A stretch of DNA of 64,000 bases from Fodinibius salinus (lineage in GTDB: Bacteria > Bacteroidota > Rhodothermia > Balneolales > Balneolaceae): the NCBI RefSeq assembly GCF_008124865.1, contig NZ_VNHY01000001.1:744001-808000 (forward strand), given 5' to 3'. A program made the position numbers and the translations under genes. Below the pieces are notes generated by a model. The model ran no database searches and had not been told where the DNA came from. It worked only from the letters and a program-made list of their open reading frames with translations. Within the stretch, counting starts at the first letter, position 1. Every line of letters starts with the position of its first letter. Positions 1 to 9,210 of this stretch are shown here, piece after piece.

Positions 1-1
1 C

Positions 2-1393
2 AAAGTTTCCGAAAGCGTCAGCGGATATGTTGCCGGCGATCGGAGTATGAATCTGCTTATACTGTATTTTGTGATGGGCGCTTCTGTCTTCTCCTCCTTT
101 GCTTTTCTGGGCGGACCGGGTTGGGCTTACTCTCGCGGTGCCGCTGCTTTCTATATCATTGCCTATGGCACTACTGGTATGATTCCCATTTACTTCTTCG
201 GACCAAAAGTGCGGCGGCTGGGTAAAAAATTTGGCTTTGTCACTCAGGCCGAGATTTTGGAAGATCGCTTTAACAACAAATATTTATCAGTCCTGCTAGC
301 AATCCTCAGCATCATTGTATTCATTCCTTATCTGACATTGCAAATGAAAGGAGCCGGATACGTCATAACCACCATCAGTGAAGGTGTTATTCCTCAATGG
401 CTGGGAGCCGGCATCGCCTATCTCGTAGTACTGCTATATGTTTTTTATAGTGGCGTGATGGGCGTGGGATGGACGAATACCTTCCAGGGTATTTTTATGA
501 TGGTTATCGCCTGGTTTCTGGGGCTATATCTGCCCTACAAACTTTTTGGAGGTGTAGGTGAAATGTTTACCCAAATTGCTCAATCTGATATGTCGGCCAT
601 GTTAAAAGCTCCCGGACTTAACGCCGCCGGAGAACCCTGGAGCTGGTGGGGATACAGTTCGTCTGTGGTCGTTTCTGCCGTGGGACTTTCGGTATGGCCA
701 CACTTGTTTATGCGTTCCTTTGCTGCTGACAGTGACCGCACGATGAAACTTACTGCAGTACTGTACCCCACATTTCAACTATTTTTAATTCCCATTTTGA
801 TTATCGGGTTTACCGCCGTACTCGCTTATCCCGGTGTTACCCCGGCTGACAGTATTTTGCCCCACGTTTTAACCCAGCTTGAACTGCCCGTCACTATCAT
901 TGGACTGGTTTGTGCTGGAACGCTGGCTGCCTCAATGTCTTCAGGAGATGCTATTCTCCATTCCGCCGCCTCCATTGGAGTGCGGGATGGACTATCACAC
1001 ATATTGCCTGAACGACTGAAGACTGACAAAAAAGAACGGTATCACATCCGTATATTAGTAATCATCATCAGCGTAATTGCCTACTATTTTGCAGTCATCT
1101 CGGACGTGCCGATTGTAAATCTGCTACTTGGTTCCTATGGCGGGGTGGCACAAATATTTCCTCTTGTTTTCTGTATGTTTTACTGGCGCAGGGCTACGGG
1201 TTACGGTGCAGTTGCAGGACTTCTCGGCGGTATCATCATAACCATATTATTTCTGTTATATCCCGACTTGCGGCCCCTGCCAATGCACGAAGGCATATAT
1301 GGATTAATAGTTAACATTGCGCTGATCGTTGGCGTCAGTCTTTCTACTGAACCGGAATCTCAAGAACGTATTGAGCAATATTTTAACGCATAA
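2..1393 (+). CDS. Sodium:solute symporter family transporter (5' partial)
   Basis: Multi-pass inner-membrane Na+-coupled transporter of the SSS family; the substrate cannot be told from sequence. The frame is open to the window edge, and the residues before the first ATG (base 47) read VAGDRSMN, which fits the usual N-terminal loop xxGRSxxx of this family. The true start therefore lies outside the window and the ATG at 47 is probably internal. Hydrophobic segments cover nearly the whole length, and a serine/glycine-rich stretch (AASMSSGDAILHSAAS, about residue 285 counting from the ATG) matches the family signature. Its stop overlaps the ATG of the next gene (TAATG), so the two are probably translationally coupled. 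Confidence 0.85.
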   Translation, partial: KVSESVSGYVAGDRSMNLLILYFVMGASVFSSFAFLGGPGWAYSRGAAAFYIIAYGTTGMIPIYFFGPKVRRLGKKFGFVTQAEILEDRFNNKYLSVLLAILSIIVFIPYLTLQMKGAGYVITTISEGVIPQWLGAGIAYLVVLLYVFYSGVMGVGWTNTFQGIFMMVIAWFLGLYLPYKLFGGVGEMFTQIAQSDMSAMLKAPGLNAAGEPWSWWGYSSSVVVSAVGLSVWPHLFMRSFAADSDRTMKLTAVLYPTFQLFLIPILIIGFTAVLAYPGVTPADSILPHVLTQLELPVTIIGLVCAGTLAASMSSGDAILHSAASIGVRDGLSHILPERLKTDKKERYHIRILVIIISVIAYYFAVISDVPIVNLLLGSYGGVAQIFPLVFCMFYWRRATGYGAVAGLLGGIIITILFLLYPDLRPLPMHEGIYGLIVNIALIVGVSLSTEPESQERIEQYFNA

Positions 1394-2082
1394 TGAACGT
1401 AACACACACTAATCCCGAGCTACCAATTATCTTTGAGGATGACCATCTGCTTGTCATTGAAAAACCGGCGGGGGTTTTATCACAAGAAGACCATACTGGT
1501 GACCCTGATGTGCTAAACCTTTGTAAACAGCATCTTTCTCAATCAACAAAAAACCCATACGTGGGACTCGTACACCGGCTGGACCGTCCGGTGGGTGGAC
1601 TTATGATATTAGCTAAAACATCTTCTTCGGCCAATGCCCTTTCGCAACAAATGCGCGACCGTACCATGCAAAAAACATACTGGGCCGTAACCCAAGGTCA
1701 TCCGCCTCAAAATGGAATGCTTACCCATCATCTCAGCAAAAACAGGGATACCAATATTGTAACCGTGGTATCCGGCAATCAGAAAAAAGGCAAAGAAGCA
1801 ATCCTTTCATTCGCTAAAATGGAAGAAGTCGGGAATCTGCATTTACTGTCGGTGCACCTACAAACGGGTCGACCACATCAAATTCGCGTGCAGCTGGCTC
1901 ATGAGGACTATCCTATCTGGGGCGATTACAAATACGGGAAAAACCAGCCCGACGGGCGTGATATTGCACTGAGAGCAGTAGAGCTAATTTTTGAACATCC
2001 AACATTGGGACACGAACTACAATTTGAGCTAGCTCCACCCAATATCGAACCTTGGCAACATTTTTCAATTGCTCAATCATAA
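1393..2082 (+). CDS. RluA-family pseudouridine synthase
   Basis: Isomerises uridine to pseudouridine in rRNA or tRNA. The 229-residue protein has the RluA-family active site HRLDRPVGG (residues 61-69), with the catalytic aspartate at about residue 64, and the later RPHQIRVQLAH motif that closes the fold. There is no N-terminal S4 domain, so it resembles the short TruC/RluA-like members; which base it modifies cannot be decided. The ATG overlaps the stop codon of the upstream symporter gene by one base, which fixes the start and suggests co-translation. Confidence 0.88.
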   Translation: MNVTHTNPELPIIFEDDHLLVIEKPAGVLSQEDHTGDPDVLNLCKQHLSQSTKNPYVGLVHRLDRPVGGLMILAKTSSSANALSQQMRDRTMQKTYWAVTQGHPPQNGMLTHHLSKNRDTNIVTVVSGNQKKGKEAILSFAKMEEVGNLHLLSVHLQTGRPHQIRVQLAHEDYPIWGDYKYGKNQPDGRDIALRAVELIFEHPTLGHELQFELAPPNIEPWQHFSIAQS

Positions 2083-2111
2083 GAATATCGATCTTCTATT
2101 AAACAAATAAA

Positions 2112-2996
2112 ATGAAAGCTGATCAGCTGAGCCAGACCGCTACTTTTATCGCCATTAAATTCTACGGGCTTACACGTATAGACGACTTCCAAACACTTTT
2201 TGATGCTTCAACCATCAAATTCTATGATAAGTTGGTTACTTCACTTCCCGCTCCACTTAGCTATTATCATTACTGGTTACAATTAGGATGGATTCGCAAA
2301 CTGTATATTTGGTCAGAGGAGTTGCTACTGCCTGGCGACCTGTTGCATATCATGGGGCGAAAATGGATTATCGGGCATATTCTAGAAAATCTAGTTGATG
2401 AAGGATATGAACAAATTATTGTACTTGGGGCGGGTTTTGATCATTTGTCGCATAAATATATGCAACAAGATGTTTCGTGTATAGAACTGGATACCCCTCA
2501 TATGGCCGAACTTAAGCGAAGATTTTTAGACGAATATTATCCCAATAGCCGACGGCCGAGAATTCTGGATGTTCATCTGCCCAATGATAACATTGACACC
2601 ATTTTTTCTAATGAGCAACAGATCAATCCCCATAAAAAAACCATTATAGTAGCCGAAGGTTTTTTTGATTACCTGTCTTCTGAAACCGTCAGCCTTTTGT
2701 TACAACAGATCGGAAATTATTTTACCGCTCCTCCTAAACTTGTAGGTACTCATTTTGCACTGGATGAGCTTTCAGCCTTTCGGCGCACCGTATTTACCCG
2801 CAGTGTACAGATAGTAGGCGAAAAACTGAGTTTTAACACTTCAGTAACTGAATTCCGACAACTCTTGCAGGATAACAACTATCAAATTCAGCTGATGCAA
2901 GGGGCAAAAGATATTCGGCAAAGGATTGTGCAACATGTAGATACAGACTTACCAATACTGCCCGGATTTTATATTTTTAAAGCGCAAAAAAAATGA
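2112..2996 (+). CDS. Class I SAM-dependent methyltransferase, leucine carboxyl methyltransferase-like
   Basis: Soluble 294-residue methyltransferase. The SAM-binding loop is IIVLGAGFDH (about residues 112-121), followed by an acidic residue in CIELDTP at the end of strand 2. This arrangement is typical of the LCMT/PPM1/TcmP family (PF04072), whose bacterial members mostly have unknown acceptors. It follows the pseudouridine synthase by 29 bp on the same strand and could share its transcript. The substrate is not predictable from what is visible. Confidence 0.72.
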   Translation: MKADQLSQTATFIAIKFYGLTRIDDFQTLFDASTIKFYDKLVTSLPAPLSYYHYWLQLGWIRKLYIWSEELLLPGDLLHIMGRKWIIGHILENLVDEGYEQIIVLGAGFDHLSHKYMQQDVSCIELDTPHMAELKRRFLDEYYPNSRRPRILDVHLPNDNIDTIFSNEQQINPHKKTIIVAEGFFDYLSSETVSLLLQQIGNYFTAPPKLVGTHFALDELSAFRRTVFTRSVQIVGEKLSFNTSVTEFRQLLQDNNYQIQLMQGAKDIRQRIVQHVDTDLPILPGFYIFKAQKK

Positions 2997-3121
2997 ATCA
3001 CCTAATATAGATCTATAAAAAATTATAGTCATTTGGAACACTCGGTATAACCACAATGTTGGGATAGCAGGATTACACATCCAAACACTACAGCGACCAG
3101 CACACAATCATTTTATAACTC

Positions 3122-4027
3122 ATGAGCAAACACAATCTTACAAAAGTAGAAGCATTAAAACTTATCGTTCCCGTTGTGGACGGAGAAGCTACTGCTGATG
3201 AACGGCAGGCATTTATGGATTTTATTGCGGATCATCCAGATGTCCGTAATAAATATGAATCCATGAAAAATACGAAATCGCTGTTGTCTTCCCGGTGTCC
3301 ATGCGAAACAGCTCCCGACTCTCTTAAAAAATTTGTAAATAAGGTGTGTAACAAATCGTCTGCTGAAAAGGAGACCGAGAACTCCATTTCTAACATGCCG
3401 GATCGCGATCCGAAACAACCTTCTTCAAAATCCTACTCCTCTTCTGATGGAAATCTCAAGAAACTTATTTTTGGCGTAGCTGCATCAGTGCTCTTCCTTA
3501 TAGCAGGGTGGCAACTTTTCTCCTTTTTTAATTCTTCTCCCCAACAGCCCTCCTATAATATTGAAGAATATGCGTACCGTCATTTTAACAAGCACAACGG
3601 TAACTATGTAGAACCTACCATAAACACAGCAAGTTTAGGAAATGCAGAAATTACGCTGGCTGCGGATTATAATATGCCAATGACCATCCCTTCACTGAAA
3701 AATGCTTCGTTTAAGGGTATTGTATACAATGAGTTTGTACCCAATTTTAAAGCACCAATGCTGGAATATCATCTCCCCTCTGCGGATGAATATATCTATA
3801 TTTTTGCTTTTAAAATTAAGCAGTTAAAAGCATTTAAAAAGCTCTTCAGAAATCAGGAAGCAGTAAATACCTGTGATAGGCCCAAAGATTTTCACGTAAG
3901 GGAAGTCGAAGGCAAGCATATTGTTTCATGGAAATGGAACAACGTATGGTATGCCGCTATATCAAACCACAATGGTGATAAATTGGCCTCCCTGGTAAAA
4001 CCATTGCAATTTTCTTCTAGGAAGTAA
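3122..4027 (+). CDS. Anti-sigma-factor-like single-pass membrane protein
   Basis: The N-terminus (residues 10-55, containing VVDGEATADERQAF and a helical tail) resembles the helical anti-sigma domain of zf-HC2-type proteins, though the HxxxCxxC zinc motif is not intact: only CPC is seen near residue 59. A low-complexity Ser/Lys linker follows, then one membrane helix (about 112-136) and a roughly 160-residue periplasmic C-terminal domain I do not recognise. The role inferred is holding a sigma factor at the membrane, but no sigma gene is adjacent. It converges with the next gene, the two stop codons being one base apart. Confidence 0.5.
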   Translation: MSKHNLTKVEALKLIVPVVDGEATADERQAFMDFIADHPDVRNKYESMKNTKSLLSSRCPCETAPDSLKKFVNKVCNKSSAEKETENSISNMPDRDPKQPSSKSYSSSDGNLKKLIFGVAASVLFLIAGWQLFSFFNSSPQQPSYNIEEYAYRHFNKHNGNYVEPTINTASLGNAEITLAADYNMPMTIPSLKNASFKGIVYNEFVPNFKAPMLEYHLPSADEYIYIFAFKIKQLKAFKKLFRNQEAVNTCDRPKDFHVREVEGKHIVSWKWNNVWYAAISNHNGDKLASLVKPLQFSSRK

Positions 4028-4028
4028 T

Positions 4029-4619
4029 TTACAGCTGAACCTTAGCGGTCAACATTGGCGCCACTTTGCGATTCACTGTTGTAGAGTTAAATCCCAGTGA
4101 TATGGTGGACTGGTTATACTCTGTTACCGATTTTTGTACCGTGATAATATTGTAGGCGATACTTCCCAAGACGAGTAATTCACCGATTAAAATTTTAGTA
4201 TCCGTCAGCGAAACTTCTTTATCATCAACAGTAAGCGCATCAGCAAAGTCATTTCCAAATATTTCGCGGGTCGCATCCACCATCAAAATAGCACCCGTTG
4301 TACGAGCCGCCAAACCAATAAATCCGCGGCGAAAATCTTTCGCATAAAAATTTCCCGTCGAAGGTCCCGCAACTAAGCCATATACTGCCAACATAGCTCC
4401 GGAGGTTTCCAGCGTATTATTTTCAGTAATCGCTACCGTGCCAATACCCGCCCCAAGCGAGCTAAAAGTATTAACCAAGGATATATTTCGAGCTTTAGAA
4501 ACACTCTTTGTCGATCCTTCATCGGTATTGACAGAAATAGAACTGCCTTGGGCATACACTTGCGTTGTTAGAATTACAATGCAAAAAAGAAGACTGATAG
4601 ATTGTAGAATATTTTTCAT
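4029..4619 (-). CDS. Exported protein of unknown function
   Basis: About 196 residues when started at the ATG at 4619, which puts a good signal peptide at the very N-terminus (MKNILQSISLLFCIVILTT, then cleavage after VYAQ). An in-frame ATG 17 codons further upstream would bury the signal and is less likely. The mature part is glycine/alanine-rich with alternating hydrophobic stretches (for instance GLAARTTGAILMVDATREI), possibly membrane-associated in the outer membrane or periplasm. I recognise no domain. Its stop sits one base from that of the convergent anti-sigma-like gene. Confidence 0.55.
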   Translation of the reverse strand: MKNILQSISLLFCIVILTTQVYAQGSSISVNTDEGSTKSVSKARNISLVNTFSSLGAGIGTVAITENNTLETSGAMLAVYGLVAGPSTGNFYAKDFRRGFIGLAARTTGAILMVDATREIFGNDFADALTVDDKEVSLTDTKILIGELLVLGSIAYNIITVQKSVTEYNQSTISLGFNSTTVNRKVAPMLTAKVQL

Positions 4620-4830
4620 AAGGGCTGAATATGAAAAGCTTAACTGATAAATGAAAAGGTTAGTTTTCAACTATTATAAAAACAATAACAAATCATATTG
4701 TTGGATTACTTTAATTGTCGTTATGCTCTTCGCTGACAATGATTGCACCTATTTAAAATAATGAGAATCATGGCCGTGATTCTCATCTGTCATAAAACAG
4801 AGAAGAAATCTCACCGAATGAGGTATAATA

Positions 4831-6213
4831 CTACCCCTCTTCCAGTCCTTCAGACTCCGCTCCATTCTGTTCCCCCAGCTGATGCGGATCACTTAAATCA
4901 GTCGGTAAACTTTTATTTGTATCGGCTCCCAACTCTTTCAACATTTCGGCCTGACGCACCAAGTTTCCACGTCCTTCAGAAAGTTGACCTAAAGCATCAT
5001 CATAACTTTTTTGAGCCTGCTCAATACGATCGCCAATTTCTAATAAACTCCTTGTAAATACCTCAAACTTATCATAAAGCTGTCCGCCACGGTAAGCAAT
5101 CTTCTGTGCATTTTTATTCTGATACTCTTGCTTCCAAACGCTGTCAATCGTGGCCAGAGTAGCCAACAGTGTCGAGGGACTCACAATCACAATATTTTGT
5201 TCAAAGGCCTCATAATAAAGGTTACTATCGTACTGCAGAGCCACCCCAAAAGCCGACTCAATCGGCACAAACATCAACACAAAATCAGGACTTTTACCAC
5301 TGTAAAGCTGTTCATAATTTTTACTGCTAAGTTTCTTTACATGCGTTCGTAGTGAACTCACATGCTCTTTAAGGGCCTGCTCCCGCTCACCCTCATCATC
5401 GGCTGAACTCATCCGCTCGTAAGCCTTCAACGATACTTTGGAGTCAATCACGAGCCGCTTTTCATCAGGCAGATATACCACCACATCCGGCTGCAGGCGA
5501 CGTCCTTCGTCGGTCGTATGACTTTCCTGTATTTCGTATTCTCGTTCTTCGGTAAGTCCCGATTTTTCGAGGATCCGCTGCAGGATCACCTCCCCCCAAC
5601 TGCCCTGCGTCTTGGTATCTCCTTTCAGTGCCTTCGTCAAGTCCTTGGTCTCTTTAGCCATCTGTTGATTCATCTCTTTCAGATGTTCCAGGTGCTGCTT
5701 CAGCGAACTTCGTCCCTCTATATCTTCTTTATGCGTTTTTTCTACCTTCTTCTTAAACTCCTCCATCTTTTCGCCCAATGGTTTCAGCAGCTGATCCAAC
5801 TTCTCCTTGTTCTGTTCGGTAAACTTCTTGGACTTCTTTTCCAGTATCTTGTTGGCCAGATTCTCAAACTCGTCTTTAAACTTTTCCTGCAGATTTTGCA
5901 TCTCTTCTTTCTGCTCACTGAGCCGTTCTTTCAGATTGCGGTAATTGGCGTTGAGCTCGGCCAGCTGTTTTTCGGCCTCATTAGCGCGCTGTTCGGCCTT
6001 TTTTTCTTCCTGCTGGGTTTCTTCTAACTGCGCAGACAAATTCTGGTTGCGCTCTTCGAGTCGTGAAACCTGTTGCAAAGTCTGCTCTCGCTCGGCCTCC
6101 AGCGCATCGGCCTCTTCTTTGGTCAAAGCCTGGCTGCTTTTGTTTTTGAAATGAGCAATAGCATAGCCGGCGGCAATGCCTATCAGAATAAATAAAATTG
6201 AAATCAGTTCCAT
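4831..6213 (-). CDS. rmuC: DNA recombination protein RmuC family
   Basis: 460-residue protein with an N-terminal membrane helix (residues 3-20, LISILFILIGIAAGYAIA), a long Glu/Lys/Gln-rich coiled coil (about 30-190), then the conserved RmuC core (KGDTKTQGSWGEVILQRIL, LPDEKRLVIDSKVSLKAY, PDFVLMFVPIESAF, IVIVSPSTLLATLATID). RmuC proteins carry a PD-(D/E)XK-like nuclease fold and limit inverted-repeat recombination in E. coli. The DSK and preceding acidic residues are the likely active-site strand. It stands alone, with about 160 bp downstream and over 500 bp of non-coding DNA upstream. Confidence 0.92.
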   Translation of the reverse strand: MELISILFILIGIAAGYAIAHFKNKSSQALTKEEADALEAEREQTLQQVSRLEERNQNLSAQLEETQQEEKKAEQRANEAEKQLAELNANYRNLKERLSEQKEEMQNLQEKFKDEFENLANKILEKKSKKFTEQNKEKLDQLLKPLGEKMEEFKKKVEKTHKEDIEGRSSLKQHLEHLKEMNQQMAKETKDLTKALKGDTKTQGSWGEVILQRILEKSGLTEEREYEIQESHTTDEGRRLQPDVVVYLPDEKRLVIDSKVSLKAYERMSSADDEGEREQALKEHVSSLRTHVKKLSSKNYEQLYSGKSPDFVLMFVPIESAFGVALQYDSNLYYEAFEQNIVIVSPSTLLATLATIDSVWKQEYQNKNAQKIAYRGGQLYDKFEVFTRSLLEIGDRIEQAQKSYDDALGQLSEGRGNLVRQAEMLKELGADTNKSLPTDLSDPHQLGEQNGAESEGLEEG

Positions 6214-6738
6214 TTTTTGTTGTTAGATTCTAGATACTTACTGATCACTGGATACTAGTTAACCATGGCTAATATCATAGTTCTGCTATCCAGTTTCCAG
6301 TTTAGAAAAAAGATAGGAATGCAAAGTGACAACATGGTGGCAGGTTGAACAATTTCGCTGCTATATTTATCACTCTTCAACCTATCGGATGTTTATTATT
6401 CGTAATAAGGCTATACAATTAACAGTTACAATCATTGACTACTTATAAATGTACAATCTTGATCCAGTAATTAAGATATAGCAAACCATGAGTGAAATAT
6501 CAGTGGCAGATTAGAATAGTTTTTAGTTTTTCTCCCTACCAACTGGGGATACCTCTATTATTTTCAAACAGCAGCAGAACTACGGTGCTAGATCCCAACA
6601 TATATAGATACTGGTACTAAAAAAGGCTTTAGGGACAAATGTATAAAAAAATACAAGCCTCCTTTTCATTTGCACATCCGATTATCAAATATCAACTTGG
6701 GGAGACATTGAATCTTCATCCCAATAAAAATACTACTC
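6214..6738. other. Non-coding stretch between rmuC and the zinc ribbon gene
   Basis: About 525 bp without a credible ORF. It begins with degenerate short iterations of the GATACT type (about 6228-6300). It also holds an inverted repeat AGGTTGAA/TTCAACCT (near 6342-6380) whose arms are about 28 bp apart, too far to be a confident terminator. The two divergent promoters for rmuC and the zinc ribbon gene should lie here, but I see no clear TAnnTTTG element. Confidence 0.4.
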
Positions 6739-6948
6739 ATGGAATACCTTAACTGGCAATGTCCCAAATGTGAGAACAGTCATTACGAAACTGATCAGCT
6801 TACCGCTACCGGCGGCGGATTCACCAAGTTCTTTAATGTACAAAGTAAAAAATTTACGACCGTCACCTGCAGCAAATGCCGATACACTGAGCTGTACAAA
6901 GAAGAAACAAGTACGCTGGGCAACGTGCTCGATTTCTTCGGCAACTAG
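6739..6948 (+). CDS. Small zinc-ribbon nucleic-acid-binding protein (COG3478-like)
   Basis: 69 residues with two CxxC knuckles (CPKCEN near residue 8 and CSKCRY near residue 45) separated by a Gly-Gly-Phe turn and a FFNVQSKKF strand. This is the layout of the small predicted nucleic-acid-binding zinc ribbon proteins of COG3478 (YpzJ-like). The role is unknown. It is a monocistron that converges with the antiporter gene on the opposite strand, 16 bp away. Confidence 0.75.
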   Translation: MEYLNWQCPKCENSHYETDQLTATGGGFTKFFNVQSKKFTTVTCSKCRYTELYKEETSTLGNVLDFFGN

Positions 6949-6964
6949 CAGCCCATTAGTTCAT

Positions 6965-7999
6965 CTAAGCAGGCAACGACGGAATAGAGTCAATAATGGC
7001 AAAATTCTCGAGGGCCATCCAGAGCAAAAACAATACATATGCTATGATCAGCGTTACCGATTCTTTTCGATTGAGAAGCATATCGGTGCGCATGAAGCTG
7101 AATAACAGTAACGTCGCCAGTGTCAATGCTCCCATTAGCGGAGCTGCTATACTGAAATTAATAACAGTAGCCCCAGCTATAAGTACCCCCATCGGGATAC
7201 AAACCAACAGGTCAAAAATATTACTGCCTAGCACATTGGCCAGTGCAGTTACCGCATCTCTTTTGCGAGCTTTGCGGACACTCACAAAAGCATCCGGGAT
7301 GCTAGTTCCTGCAGCAACAACCGAAATGCCCCACAAGAATGATGGAGTCCCAAGGATATTTCCAAAATTAATGGCCGCCCGAACCAGCAGTTCTACCCCA
7401 ATTACAATAATTACCAAGCTGGCTGCTAACATACCCCACTGTTTTAAGGGATTGATCTCAGTCGGATCCATATCAGATTCGTAATCCATCGTATCCTGAT
7501 ACTGAATAAATATATAAAACCCATAAAGCAGAAGCGGTAACAAAGCCAACGTGCGGTTCATTTCACCAAGTATGATCCTCTCCCCTCCGTCGGCAACAGG
7601 ATTAAAAATTGCTGCAAACGAAAAGGTGATAATTAGCACAGCTACCGAAATGATATAAAACTGTGCCTCTTTATATACCAAATCCCGATTAGATTCAAGT
7701 GGATTCTTGGTTACTATTCCCGCTGCAGCGGGAATAATCAGGATATTGAAAATTGCCGATCCTACGATCGCAGCCAGCCCCAGATCAAATTCTCCGTGCA
7801 GTAGGGTCGAAAGTACGACCGTAGAGAATTCTGGAAAGCTGGAGCCGATAGCCACAACCAGCGCACCCTGTACAATATCAGGCAATTCGTAATACGTAGA
7901 AAGTCCTTCGCTGGCATGCTCAAGCCAGTCGCTGCCCTTCCAAAGAATAGCCGTAGCGATGATCGCAACAACCGTCCAAACAAGCAAGGAAATGATCAT
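6965..7999 (-). CDS. Calcium/sodium antiporter of the CaCA family
   Basis: Inner-membrane cation exchanger, 344 residues with about ten hydrophobic helices. The two inverted alpha repeats are clear: GSSFPEFSTVVLST with GSAIFNILIIPA in the first half, and GTSIPDAFVSVRKA with GSNIFDLLVCIP in the second. These hold the conserved acidic and GSNIFN-type ion-binding residues of YrbG/NCX-like proteins. Direction and ion specificity (Na+/Ca2+ or K+-dependent) cannot be settled from sequence. The start is an ATG at 7999; no operon partner. Confidence 0.88.
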   Translation of the reverse strand: MIISLLVWTVVAIIATAILWKGSDWLEHASEGLSTYYELPDIVQGALVVAIGSSFPEFSTVVLSTLLHGEFDLGLAAIVGSAIFNILIIPAAAGIVTKNPLESNRDLVYKEAQFYIISVAVLIITFSFAAIFNPVADGGERIILGEMNRTLALLPLLLYGFYIFIQYQDTMDYESDMDPTEINPLKQWGMLAASLVIIVIGVELLVRAAINFGNILGTPSFLWGISVVAAGTSIPDAFVSVRKARKRDAVTALANVLGSNIFDLLVCIPMGVLIAGATVINFSIAAPLMGALTLATLLLFSFMRTDMLLNRKESVTLIIAYVLFLLWMALENFAIIDSIPSLPA

Positions 8000-8374
8000 G
8001 AGTAAGAATATTGTTTAGCAGAAATCAGTATGATTAAATGAAGAATATCCTGATCAAGAAAGCAACAATATATATTGGTTAAATTTTGGTGCTAGGACCA
8101 TTTTCGAACTGTAATAACTTTAAAACAAAGATAATACCGTTATATGCCCAATGGGAGCGGGTTTATTGCATGAGGTTTCTAGATAAATATTTGGAATCTG
8201 ATTGGGGAGACCGTTTCAGTCGGCTTGCAATAACTACCAGTCATCATCAATTACGGAAAATAATAGCAGCAGGGATTAGGGATGAGGAGTATAGCATAAC
8301 GCAAATCAATGAATTATTTGTTGTATCTTTTGTTTATTCAAATGACACACAAAATCTAACCAATTTGATATCCA
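8000..8374. other. Divergent intergenic region, antiporter to frnE-like gene
   Basis: About 375 bp between divergent genes. A 7/8 match to the Bacteroidota -7 element (TATCTTTT, 8324-8331) lies about 44 bp before the frnE-like ATG. No matching TTG is seen at the expected upstream distance, so it is only a candidate. An open frame over 8086-8439 runs into the frnE-like gene in another frame and is not believed to be coding. Confidence 0.35.
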
Positions 8375-9082
8375 ATGAAAGTAGAAATATGGTCCGACGT
8401 GGTCTGCCCTTTTTGCTATATCGGCAAACGGCGGTTTGAAGAAGCACTCGCTGAATTTGAATATACTGATGAGCTGGAAATTCAGTGGCGCAGTTTTCAG
8501 CTTAATCCCGATTTAAAAACCAATCCCGAAGCCAATATTAATGAGCACTTGGCCGATGCTAAAGGCTGGTCACCCGAGCAGACCAAACAAATGATGCGCC
8601 ACGTGACAGACATGGCCAGTGAGGTGGGACTTGAATACGAAATGGATCGCACGATCGTAGCCAACTCATTTGATGCACAACGACTTATTCAATTTGCCAA
8701 ATCGCATAATAAGGGACAGCAGGCAGAAGAAGTGCTATTTGAAGCATATTTCACCAACGGCCAAAATATTGATAACATTGATACACTTGTTAATCTGGCC
8801 ACGCAGCTTGATCTGGACGCTCAAGATACAAAATCAGTTTTACAAAGTGATCAGTTTACAAATACCGTTAAACATGACATTCAAACGGCCAACGGAATGG
8901 GTATTAGCGGGGTACCATTCTTTTTATTTAATCGAAAATATGCTGTATCCGGGGCACGGGGATCAGAAATATTTCTAAAAGCGCTCAAACAATCCTGGAA
9001 TGAGTGGATGGAGAATCAACCTATGGAAATAGAAGAGCCAAGCAATAATAGTACTACTTGCACATCTGATGACAATTGTTAG
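8375..9082 (+). CDS. DsbA-family oxidoreductase, FrnE-like
   Basis: 235-residue cytoplasmic thioredoxin-fold protein with no signal peptide. The CxxC site is CPFC (residues 11-14) directly after the first strand (MKVEIWSDVV), and the long helical insertion and the cis-Pro loop GISGVPFFLFN place it in the FrnE/DsbA 2-hydroxychromene isomerase-like family. Members act as disulfide reductases or isomerases, often linked to oxidative stress. The last residues are rich in Ser/Thr/Cys (TTCTSDDNC), giving extra C-terminal cysteines as in FrnE of Deinococcus. A monocistron. Confidence 0.88.
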   Translation: MKVEIWSDVVCPFCYIGKRRFEEALAEFEYTDELEIQWRSFQLNPDLKTNPEANINEHLADAKGWSPEQTKQMMRHVTDMASEVGLEYEMDRTIVANSFDAQRLIQFAKSHNKGQQAEEVLFEAYFTNGQNIDNIDTLVNLATQLDLDAQDTKSVLQSDQFTNTVKHDIQTANGMGISGVPFFLFNRKYAVSGARGSEIFLKALKQSWNEWMENQPMEIEEPSNNSTTCTSDDNC

Positions 9083-9145
9083 CGTTTTATTTCGTTCTAC
9101 TTTACTAGGCTAACATATTTTTACGCTATTAAACGGCTATATACG

Positions 9146-9172
9146 TTGACACCAATCCAATTTTTTTATAAA
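9146..9172 (+). promoter_or_regulatory. Possible promoter before the lytic transglycosylase gene
   Basis: TTGACA at 9146-9151, a 15 bp AT-rich spacer, then TATAAA at 9167-9172, about 40 bp before the chosen ATG. It matches a generic sigma-70 consensus rather than the Bacteroidota TAnnTTTG pattern, and the spacer is short, so support is weak. Confidence 0.3.
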
Positions 9173-9210
9173 TGTAATAATAACAATGTGCCATTAAACG
9201 GTTGTTTCGA

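Noticed and set aside
5518-6027. Long plus-strand frame rich in Leu/Phe (169 codons)
   Set aside because: It is the antisense image of the Glu/Lys-rich coiled coil of rmuC; antisense of GAA/AAG codons gives Phe/Leu and looks like a membrane protein by chance.
8086-8439. Open frame of 117 codons ahead of the frnE-like gene
   Set aside because: It overlaps the certain start of the DsbA-family gene by 65 bp in another frame, has no domain and no ribosome binding site, and composition looks non-coding.
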